In this document: in pieces, positions 57,220 to 64,000 of the stretch | Numbering within the stretch: position 1 is the first letter of the stretch | Layout: each line of letters starts with the position of its first letter | Source of the DNA: Streptomyces tanashiensis | GTDB lineage: Bacteria > Actinomycetota > Actinomycetes > Streptomycetales > Streptomycetaceae | Assembly: GCF_014648895.1 (NCBI RefSeq) | Contig: NZ_BMRZ01000007.1 | Span: forward strand, 124,001-188,000 | Direction of reading: 5' to 3' | Length of the DNA: 64,000 nt | Notes under the pieces: model-generated | What the model was told of the DNA's origin: nothing | Seen by the model: the letters and a program-made list of their open reading frames with translations, nothing else | The model's database searches: none | Translations under genes and position numbers: made by a program

Positions 57220-57326
57220 GCAACCGCTATCTGCTGCGCCACGGCCGCCGGCACTGGTGCTCGGTCCGCTGCGGCGACCGCGCCCGCGCCGCCCGCGCCT
57301 ACGCCCGCCGCACCCGGGCCGCGACG
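57219..57326 (+). pseudogene. C-terminal remnant of a CGNR zinc-finger protein
   Basis: Plus-strand frame from TGC 57219 reads CNRYLLRHGRRHWCSV then RCGDRARAARAYARRTRA, the distinctive WCSxxxCGxR finger ending of CGNR (ABATE-domain) regulators. Everything upstream, including the ABATE domain and first cysteine pair, is missing and replaced by the MBL remnant. The two fragments meet tail-outwards at one breakpoint, a deletion or rearrangement scar. Confidence 0.7.
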
Positions 57327-57345
57327 GACCGACCCGGCCGGTCCC

Positions 57346-57555
57346 TCAGGGGCCGGTGGGGCCCGGCGGGCGGGGCCGTGGACGGGGAGCGGGCGGTACG
57401 GCGCTGTCCGCCGCCGCCATCCCGATCGTCGCCACGATCAGCACCACCAGGCCGAACCAGAGCCAGCCGCTGCTGCCGAGCGCCACGGTGTAGGCCGTCG
57501 TCAGCACCAGCGCGGCGCAGGTGAGCACCGTCATCGTCTTCGTGGGACCGGACAT
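57346..57555 (-). CDS. Small membrane protein of unknown function
   Basis: A 69-residue protein with two transmembrane helices (MTVLTCAALVLTTAYTVAL and LWFGLVVLIVATIGMAA) and a Pro/Arg tail. I recognise no family. Codon bias and helix pattern support a real gene. It lies between the gene scar and a tandem-repeat region. Confidence 0.65.
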   Translation of the reverse strand: MSGPTKTMTVLTCAALVLTTAYTVALGSSGWLWFGLVVLIVATIGMAAADSAVPPAPRPRPRPPGPTGP

Positions 57556-57653
57556 CAGCCCGCCCTCCTCCCGACCGAGGCCGCGGAAGCCGCCCCGCCC
57601 ATCGTGACCCCGCGAGAGGGGCGCGCGCTACTCCCCGGACGCTCCGGCGTGCG

Positions 57654-57745
57654 CCGGAACGCGAAACCGGGCGCCGGACGGCTCGGGCCGGAACGCGAAA
57701 CCGGGCGCCGGACGGGAGGGCCCGGAACGCGAACCGGGTCCGGCG
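57654..57745. repeat. 34-bp tandem repeats
   Basis: Copies begin at 57654, 57688 and 57722 with CCGGAACGCGAAACCGGG-type units; the third is partial and runs into the terminator stem. Noncoding, between the small membrane gene and ctaG. Confidence 0.8.
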
Positions 57746-57767
57746 CCGCGAGCGGCACCGGACCCGG
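57734..57767 (-). terminator. Terminator of the ctaG-like gene
   Basis: CCGGGTCCGG / CCGGACCCGG stem of 10 bp continued by GCCGC/GCGGC, 23 bp past the ctaG stop. Confidence 0.75.
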
Positions 57768-57790
57768 AGGTGGTCCATGGAGAGACGGCG

Positions 57791-58741
57791 TCAGCGGCTC
57801 CGCGCCTGCAGCGAGGCCAGATACGCGTTGTACTCCTCCAGCTCCTTGTCGCCGTCGCGGTCGGCGGCCCGGTCCTTGCGGACGGCCTGCCGCTGCTCGG
57901 AGTGGTACCACTGGTAGACCAGCGCGATCAGGACCAGCACGGACGGGATCTCGCTGAACGCCCAGGCGATGCCGCCCGCCGCGCTCTGGTCGGTGAGGGC
58001 GTCGATCCCGAGCGAGGCCGGCGGGTTCTTGTACGCCTCCACCAGGGGCTCCGACGCCATCATCATCGCGATGCCGAAGAACGCGTGGAACGGCATGCCC
58101 GCGAAAAGCTCCAGCATCCGCATCACGTACCCCGGCCGGTGCGGGCCCGGGTCCACACCCATGATCGGCCAGAAGAAGATCAGGCCGACCATCAGGAAGT
58201 GGACCATCATGCCGATGTGCCCGGCCTTCGACTCCATCAGGAAGTCGAAGAGCGAGGAGAAGTACAGCCCGTACAGGCTCGCGATGAACATGGAGATCGT
58301 GAACGCCGGGTGCGTGATCACCCGCATGTACCGGCTGTGCAGCAGCTTCAGGAGCAGCTCGCGCGGCCCCGTCGAACCCCGGCCCGCCACCGGCAGCGCC
58401 CGCAGCGCGAGCGTCACCGGCGCCCCGAGCAGCAGCAGGATCGGCGACAGCATGGAGATCACCATGTGCTGCACCATGTGCACGCTGAACATGACCATGC
58501 CGTAGTCGTTGAGCCTGGTGCACATCACCAGCGCGATGGACAGCACGCCGACGGTGAAGAGCACCGTCCGTCCGACCGGCCACGCGTCACCGCGCCGCCG
58601 CAGCCGCGCCACGCCCCACCCGTAGAGACCGAGCGCCGCCAGGCATCCGATCAGGAAGAAGAGGTCGGGAGAGAACTCCAGGCCCCGCCCCAGCGTGAAC
58701 GGCGGCAGATCCGTGGTCATGCCGTGCCCGCTGTGATCCAT
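57791..58741 (-). CDS. ctaG: Cytochrome c oxidase assembly protein (CtaG/caa3 type)
   Basis: A 316-residue polytopic protein with the caa3_CtaG domain, seven predicted helices. Conserved blocks are MVMFSVHMVQHMVISMLSPILLLLGAP, HPAFTISMFIASLYGLYFS and MPFHAFFGIAMMMAS, with paired His residues probably binding copper. It helps build the copper centre of cytochrome oxidase. GGAG lies 7 nt before the ATG, and a TAGTCT -10 box about 40 bp upstream. Confidence 0.92.
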   Translation of the reverse strand: MDHSGHGMTTDLPPFTLGRGLEFSPDLFFLIGCLAALGLYGWGVARLRRRGDAWPVGRTVLFTVGVLSIALVMCTRLNDYGMVMFSVHMVQHMVISMLSPILLLLGAPVTLALRALPVAGRGSTGPRELLLKLLHSRYMRVITHPAFTISMFIASLYGLYFSSLFDFLMESKAGHIGMMVHFLMVGLIFFWPIMGVDPGPHRPGYVMRMLELFAGMPFHAFFGIAMMMASEPLVEAYKNPPASLGIDALTDQSAAGGIAWAFSEIPSVLVLIALVYQWYHSEQRQAVRKDRAADRDGDKELEEYNAYLASLQARSR

Positions 58742-58844
58742 CCGTACACTCCTGGAGCCCGATTCGCGCTTGTTGTCCGCACCAGACTAGAACCGCCCCC
58801 GGCCGCGACTGCGACCGGGGGCGGGTGTCACGTACGGGAGCCCG

Positions 58845-59870
<1,026 letters not shown>

Positions 59871-60028
59871 AGCCCAAAAACCTTTGCAACGTGGGCCGAC
59901 TCCCGGACCACGTCGTCCGGCTGGATCCCCGCCACCCTATCGCCGCAGGGTGGCGGGGCCGAACCGGATGTCCGCACAGTGGACAACGTACGTTCGTACG
60001 AGGGACCAACGGCGGTCCGCGCGCTGAC

Positions 60029-60757
60029 TCAGGCGGGCTGCGTGGCCGCCGCGATGCGCTCGGCGCGCAGCGCCTCGTACCAGCGGTCGTCGGTCGGCGG
60101 CAGCGCGTTCACGTCGAGGGCCAGCTTCAGGAGCAGGTCCGCGATCTGCGGGTTCCGCGCCATGACGGGGCCGTGCATGTACGTACCGAAGACGGTGTCG
60201 TTGTACGCGCCCTCGGTGCCGTCGCCGGTCCCGTTGCCGTTGCCGAACACGGTCCGGGCGAACGGGCGGGCCGTCGGGCCGAGATGGGTGATGCCCTGGT
60301 GGTTCTCGAAACCGGTCAGCTGGGGGAGGCCCAGGCGCGGGTCGATGTCCGCCAGGACGTCGCCGACGCAGCGGGCGCCCTCGCCGCGGGTCGAGATCAC
60401 GTCGATGAGCCCGAGGCCGGCCTCGCGCTCGCCGAGGTCGTTGATGAACTCGTGGCCCAGGATCTGGTACCCGGCGCAGACCGAGAAGATGATCGCGCCG
60501 TTGGAGGCGGCCCGGCTCAGGCCGCCGTCCCGCCGCAGCCGCTCGGCCGCGAGCCGCTGCGGACGGTCCTCGCCGCCGCCGATCAGGTAGATGTCGCCCG
60601 AGGTCGGCACCGGCTGGTCGCTGCGGACGTCGACGCGCTCGACGCTGAGGCCGCGCTGTTCGGCACGGCGCTGGACGACGAGGACGTTGCCCTGGTCGCC
60701 GTAGGTGCTGAGCAGGTCCGGGTAGACCCAGACCAGGCGCAGGCTGCTGTCACTCAT
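60029..60757 (-). CDS. gatD: Lipid II isoglutaminyl synthase, glutamine amidotransferase subunit GatD
   Basis: A 242-residue class-I glutaminase (CobQ-like). It releases ammonia used by MurT to amidate D-Glu of lipid II. Catalytic Cys94 is in FSVCAGYQILGHEF and His195 in GTYMHGPVMARNP. The N-terminus LVWVYPDLLSTYGDQGNVLVV is typical. It follows murT on the same strand after 19 nt. Confidence 0.95.
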   Translation of the reverse strand: MSDSSLRLVWVYPDLLSTYGDQGNVLVVQRRAEQRGLSVERVDVRSDQPVPTSGDIYLIGGGEDRPQRLAAERLRRDGGLSRAASNGAIIFSVCAGYQILGHEFINDLGEREAGLGLIDVISTRGEGARCVGDVLADIDPRLGLPQLTGFENHQGITHLGPTARPFARTVFGNGNGTGDGTEGAYNDTVFGTYMHGPVMARNPQIADLLLKLALDVNALPPTDDRWYEALRAERIAAATQPA

Positions 60758-60776
60758 GCTGCAAGTCCTCTACGGG

Positions 60777-62024
60777 TCAGTTGCCGACGCGGCGGCGGAC
60801 GTCCTGGAAGGCGGTGTAGTTGGCGATCAGCTCGATCTGCCCGGGCGGGGCCATCGCGACGGCCTCGTCCAGCGTCTCGCAGACGCGGAAGTCCACTCCC
60901 GCGACCTCCAGGCGGACCGCGAGGTCCAGCTTCCGGTCGCCGATCACCATGATCGGGTGGCCGGCGAGCCGGCCGTAGTCCACGTCCCACAGCCAGGAGG
61001 TGTCGGTGCCGTCGGCGCCCCGCGCGTTGACCGAGAGGATCACCGGGGCGGGCGGCCCGTCGATGAGGGAAAACGTTTCGAGCCAGCCGGCCGGGTTCTT
61101 CGCGAGGAGCAGGCGCAGGTCGCGGTTCTGGAAGGAGACCACGTCGTAGCGCCCGGCGACGGCCTGCACCTGGTACATGCGCTCCAGGGCCACCTGCGGC
61201 GGCACCCCGAAGACCGCGGCGACGGCGGCCGAGGTCGCGGCGTTCGCCTTGTTGGCGCGGCCGGGCAGCTGGAGGCGGATCGGCCAGGCCGAACCGTGCG
61301 GGTCGAGCACGTGGTCGCCGCTGAGCGCCCAGCTCGGCGCGGGACGGCGGAAGCCGCACTCGCCGCAGAACCAGTCGTCGCCGGGACGCTGCATCACACC
61401 GCCGCAGGCGGGGCACGACCAGGCGTCGTCCTTCCACTCCTGGCCGGCGGCGACCCACACCACGTTCGGCGAGGAGGAGGCGGCCCACACGATGAGCGGG
61501 TCGTCGGCGTTGGCGATGACCACGGCCTTGGTGCCGTTGAGGCCCTCGCGCCACTTCTCGGCGAGCATCCGCGTCTCGGCGGCGCGGTCGAGCTGGTCGC
61601 GGGAGAGGTTGAGCAGTGCGATCGCCTTGGGCGTGGTGTCACGGGCGACGCCGGCGAGGTACTTCTCGTCGACCTCGATCACACCGAACTTGGAGTCCGA
61701 GCCGCCGGCCAGCGCCGAGGTGATGCCGGCGGGCATGTTGGCGCCCAGGGCGTTCGAGACGACGGGACCGGCGGCGCGCAGCGCCTCCGCGATCAGCCGG
61801 GTCGTCGTGGTCTTGCCGTTCGTCGCCGACACCAGGACGACGTCCAGATGCTGCGCGAGCCGTCCGAGCAGGTCGGGGTCGAGCTTCAGCGCCACCCGGC
61901 CGCCGATCACCGATCCGCTGCCGCGCCCCGCCGCACGCGACACCGCGGCCGCGGCCTTGCCCGCCGTCACGGCCAGCTTGGCGCGCGGCGACAGCGGCTC
62001 TGGATTACCGGGGTGTCCTGACAT
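60777..62024 (-). CDS. murT: Lipid II isoglutaminyl synthase subunit MurT
   Basis: A 415-residue Mur-ligase-like ATPase. ATP motif LVSATNGKTTTTRL (69-73 NGKTT), a zinc-ribbon insertion with CPACGG and CGECG (about residues 203-225), and a C-terminal DUF1727 domain (ILSVNARGADGTDTSWLWDVDY) that docks GatD. Together they amidate the stem peptide of the cell-wall precursor. First gene of murT-gatD. Confidence 0.95.
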   Translation of the reverse strand: MSGHPGNPEPLSPRAKLAVTAGKAAAAVSRAAGRGSGSVIGGRVALKLDPDLLGRLAQHLDVVLVSATNGKTTTTRLIAEALRAAGPVVSNALGANMPAGITSALAGGSDSKFGVIEVDEKYLAGVARDTTPKAIALLNLSRDQLDRAAETRMLAEKWREGLNGTKAVVIANADDPLIVWAASSSPNVVWVAAGQEWKDDAWSCPACGGVMQRPGDDWFCGECGFRRPAPSWALSGDHVLDPHGSAWPIRLQLPGRANKANAATSAAVAAVFGVPPQVALERMYQVQAVAGRYDVVSFQNRDLRLLLAKNPAGWLETFSLIDGPPAPVILSVNARGADGTDTSWLWDVDYGRLAGHPIMVIGDRKLDLAVRLEVAGVDFRVCETLDEAVAMAPPGQIELIANYTAFQDVRRRVGN

Positions 62025-62137
62025 CGTTCTTGTTCCTCCTTGCGTCGGTCCGGGCTCAGCCTATCGAGATCCGGCCAGCAGCCCGAACAGCGGCACCGTC
62101 GAGCGGCCGCACGAAACCGGGAGGTCACAGTGGACCG

Positions 62138-62143
62138 TACCCT
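62138..62143 (+). promoter_or_regulatory. -10 box for leaderless def mRNA
   Basis: TACCCT, 7 nt (TACCGCC), ATG 62151. This decides the start over an in-frame GTG upstream. Confidence 0.5.
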
Positions 62144-62150
62144 TACCGCC

Positions 62151-62708
62151 ATGCGAAACCGCCCCATCCCCGGCAGTTCCGGCCTCGTCCGAGCGATGAC
62201 GCTCCTCGGCGACCCCGTGCTGCACACGCCCTGCGCGCCCGTCACCGACTTCGGCCCCGAACTGGCCCGGCTCGTCGAGGACATGTTCGCCACGATGTAC
62301 GCGGCGCACGGCGTGGGCCTGGCGGCGAACCAGGTCGGCGTGGGCCTGCGGGTCTTCGTGTACGACTGCCCCGACGACGACGAGAACCGTCACCTGGGCC
62401 ATGTGGTGAACCCGCGTCTGGTGGAGGCGGACGGCGACGAGATCCGAGGCCCCGAGGGCTGCCTCTCGCTGCCCGGCCTGGAGGCGCCGACGCCCCGCTT
62501 CGACCGCGCGGTGGTCGAGGGCGTCCGCCTGGACGGCACTCCGATACGGATCGAGGGCACGGGTTTCTTCGCCCGCTGCCTCCAGCACGAGACGGACCAC
62601 CTGGAGGGCGGGGTCTACGCCGACCACGTCACGGGGTGGCGCAAGTCACGTCTGCTCCGCACGATCCGCAAGCAGCCGTGGGGGAGCGGAGCGGACCGGA
62701 TCGCCTAG
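62151..62708 (+). CDS. def: Peptide deformylase
   Basis: A 185-residue metallo-deformylase that removes the formyl group from nascent proteins. Motif 1 GVGLAANQ (54-61), motif 2 EGCLS (Cys104) and motif 3 QHETDH (His146, Glu147, His150) are all intact. The last codons and the stop lie inside the first copy of a 33-bp tandem repeat. It is divergent from murT. Confidence 0.95.
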   Translation: MRNRPIPGSSGLVRAMTLLGDPVLHTPCAPVTDFGPELARLVEDMFATMYAAHGVGLAANQVGVGLRVFVYDCPDDDENRHLGHVVNPRLVEADGDEIRGPEGCLSLPGLEAPTPRFDRAVVEGVRLDGTPIRIEGTGFFARCLQHETDHLEGGVYADHVTGWRKSRLLRTIRKQPWGSGADRIA

Positions 62709-62805
62709 GAGACCCCGATCTCCCGGGACCGGATCGCCTGAGAGCGCCCGATCTCCCGGGAACGGATCGCCGAGGAGCGCCGGATCTCCCGGGAACGGCT
62801 CTCCC
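62694..62805. repeat. 33-bp tandem repeats spanning the def stop codon
   Basis: Three copies begin at 62694, 62727 and 62760, with a partial one at 62793. Each has GA(C/A)CGGATCGCC then GATCTCCCGG. Copy 1 contains the def stop (GCC TAG), copy 2 repeats it as GCC TGA. TCCCGGGA palindromes inside each copy can form hairpins between the convergent genes. Confidence 0.85.
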
Positions 62806-62818
62806 CCGGCGCCGGACC

Positions 62819-63466
62819 CTAGAAGCCGGGCCCGCCCGGGCGGTCGTCGGCCTCGGCGAGGCGGCCCCACAGGAGGTCGGCCAGGCTCTTGACGAGCTCC
62901 GCGCGGGAGCAGGGGCGCTCGCCGAGCCACCAGTCGCCGGCCGCGTGCATCATGCCGACGATGCCGTGTCCCCAGATCCGGGCCTGGGCCTCGGCGGCCG
63001 GGCCCAGGTCGACGCGCTCGGCGATGACCTGGCCGAGCTCCTCGCCCATGCGGCGGAGCAGCGGCGCCGAGTGGCGGCCGACGTCGAAGCCCTGCTCGGT
63101 CTGGTGGGACTCCTCCGCCGGGTGCATGAGGAAGCGGTAGACCTGGGGCATCGCCTCGATGGACGCCAGGTAGGTGTCGAGGGTGGCCTCGACGCGGCGG
63201 CGCCGGTCGGCGGGCGCGTCGAGCGAGGCGCGGAGCGAGGAGAGCAGCGCGTCCGTGTGCCGGGTGGCGAGGGCGCGGTAGAGGCCGCCCTTGTCGCCGA
63301 AGTGGCGGTAGAGGATCGGCTTGGTGATGCCGGCCTCGGCCGCGATCGCGTTCATGGAGGCCTTGGGGCCGTCCCGGAGCACCACCCGGTCCGCCGCCTC
63401 CAGCAGCTCGCGGCGCCGCTGCTCGGCGGGCGTCTGCTGGTCGGTGGCCCGGTGTGCGATGTCCAT
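62819..63466 (-). CDS. TetR-family transcriptional regulator
   Basis: A 215-residue TetR repressor. HTH: RRRELLEAADRVVLRDGPKASMNAIAAEAGITKPILYRHFGDKGGLYRALA. The C-terminal ligand domain contains RIWGHGIVGMMHAAGDWWLGERP. It is divergent from an acyl-CoA dehydrogenase gene with a perfect palindrome between them, so it probably senses an acyl-CoA and controls fatty-acid degradation. GGGAG lies before the ATG. Confidence 0.92.
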   Translation of the reverse strand: MDIAHRATDQQTPAEQRRRELLEAADRVVLRDGPKASMNAIAAEAGITKPILYRHFGDKGGLYRALATRHTDALLSSLRASLDAPADRRRRVEATLDTYLASIEAMPQVYRFLMHPAEESHQTEQGFDVGRHSAPLLRRMGEELGQVIAERVDLGPAAEAQARIWGHGIVGMMHAAGDWWLGERPCSRAELVKSLADLLWGRLAEADDRPGGPGF

Positions 63467-63580
63467 GTGCGTGTCTCCCCGCCCGTGCGATTCGTGAGGC
63501 TGTCGCAACGTAACACCCGGCCGGGATCCGGCGTCGGTCGGGCCGAACCCCTCCACCGCAGGTTGACAGCCTCTACCCAC

Positions 63581-63602
63581 CGGTAACAGACTGCTGTTAC
63601 CG
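63581..63602. promoter_or_regulatory. TetR operator CGGTAACAG-ACTG-CTGTTACCG
   Basis: A perfect inverted repeat with 9-bp arms midway between the divergent tetR and acyl-CoA dehydrogenase genes. TTGACA (63563-63568) lies left and TAACGT (63607-63612) right of it, so bound repressor would occlude the rightward promoter. Confidence 0.7.
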
Positions 63603-63628
63603 CAAGTAACGTCATGCTGGGAGGGAAC

Positions 63629-64000
63629 ATGGGCGAGTTCACGCTCGAACTCAACGAGGACCAGAAGCAGGTCCGCGACTGGCTCCACGGCTTCGCCGCC
63701 GATGTGATGCGCCCCGCGGCCGCCGAGTGGGACGAGCGTGAGGAGACTCCCTGGCCGATCATCCAGGAAGCGGCCAAGCTCGGCATCTACTCCCTCGATT
63801 TCTACGCCCAGCAGTTCTTCGACCCGACCGGCCTCGGCATCCCGATGGCGATGGAGGAGCTCTTCTGGGGCGACGCCGGAATCGCCCTCTCCATCGTCGG
63901 CACCGGCCTCGCCGCCGTCGGCGTCCTCGCCAACGGTACCGAGGAGCAGATCGGCACCTGGGTCCCGCAGATGTACGGCGACGCGAACGACGTCAAGGTC
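63629..64000 (+). CDS. Acyl-CoA dehydrogenase, 5' part
   Basis: The first 124 residues of a FAD-dependent acyl-CoA dehydrogenase, cut by the window edge. It begins MGEFTLELNEDQKQVRDWLHGF, followed by the helical N-terminal domain (ETPWPIIQEAAKLGIYSLDFY, MAMEELFWGDAGIALSIVGTGLAAVG) typical of the family. GGGAGG lies 4 nt before the ATG; an in-frame ATG is 15 nt upstream. The divergent TetR and palindrome suggest ligand-controlled expression in beta-oxidation. Confidence 0.9.
   Translation, partial: MGEFTLELNEDQKQVRDWLHGFAADVMRPAAAEWDEREETPWPIIQEAAKLGIYSLDFYAQQFFDPTGLGIPMAMEELFWGDAGIALSIVGTGLAAVGVLANGTEEQIGTWVPQMYGDANDVKV

Noticed and set aside
57131..57493. 120-residue plus-strand frame across the scar and small membrane gene
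   Set aside because: Pro/Arg-rich off-frame shadow; the meaningful plus-strand frame here is the CGNR remnant.
57654..57745. Could the 34-bp (and 33-bp at 62.7 kb) repeats be CRISPR arrays?
   Set aside because: The copies are contiguous with no unique spacers, and no cas gene is present.

Overview
The window is chromosomal DNA of a high-GC actinomycete, almost certainly a Streptomyces or close relative. Codon third positions are strongly GC-biased and GTG/TTG starts are frequent. Twin-arginine and lipoprotein exports, mycothiol-type (MDMPI) enzymes, an ECF41-type sigma factor, a tripeptidyl aminopeptidase, a group-III phosphofructokinase and an NlpC/P60 hydrolase behind a c-di-AMP riboswitch all point the same way. 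From memory and unchecked, the order purB - bioDAB/bioF - ureABCFGD - tap - pfkA resembles S. coelicolor around SCO12xx. I see no rRNA, tRNA, insertion sequence, prophage or CRISPR array.

Layout. 1-7.3 kb: truncated acyl-CoA synthetase gene divergent from a PucR-type regulator, then yigZ and the sbcD-sbcC repair nuclease operon. 7.3-12.7 kb: two Lrp/AsnC regulators bracketing a DUF885 hydrolase, the second divergent from a Cys/Met PLP enzyme, then an unusual membrane-ACT-GNAT fusion. 12.8-20 kb: a large DUF6493 protein behind a damage-type promoter, Tat-exported PhoD phosphatase, an 81-bp AT-rich palindrome, and a MocR regulator with a saccharopine-dehydrogenase-like protein. 20-25.5 kb: a GlxA-type AraC regulator, a DUF485/acetate-symporter pair, and a DMT exporter whose 3' end runs antisense into an alpha/beta hydrolase. 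25.7-33.6 kb: ECF41 sigma factor, GntR and ROK regulators, a small gene with a damage-type promoter, mug-purB, an SGNH hydrolase and an MDMPI-fold protein with a repeat linker. 33.6-37.6 kb: two CNNM/CBS transport proteins, a GNAT, a methyltransferase and a VOC protein. 37.6-42.4 kb: biotin genes bioB-bioA-bioD (minus strand) divergent from bioF. 42.5-47.7 kb: a RsbW-like kinase, cytidine deaminase, riboswitch-controlled NlpC/P60 hydrolase, a ClpP paralogue lacking the catalytic His divergent from a solitary YefM/Phd antitoxin-like gene, and a TetR/membrane-protein pair. 47.8-52.3 kb: complete urease operon ureABCFGD. 52.5-58.8 kb: tap, epimerase, PlsC acyltransferase, DUF3048 lipoprotein, a scar joining remnants of two genes (MBL fold and CGNR zinc finger), and CtaG. 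58.8-64 kb: pfkA, the gatD-murT lipid II amidation pair, peptide deformylase with a 33-bp tandem repeat across its stop codon, and TetR divergent from an acyl-CoA dehydrogenase cut by the window edge.

Themes. At least thirteen genes show a TANNNT box 6-9 nt before the start codon, the signature of leaderless transcription, which also settles many starts. Several divergent pairs share clear palindromic operators. The most interesting candidate is the ClpP-paralogue/YefM divergon, where an antitoxin-type DNA-binding protein without an adjacent toxin appears to control a degenerate Clp peptidase through paired TGTACA sites. Others are two RecA-NDp/PafBC-type promoters on uncharacterised genes and the recombination scar at 57.2 kb.
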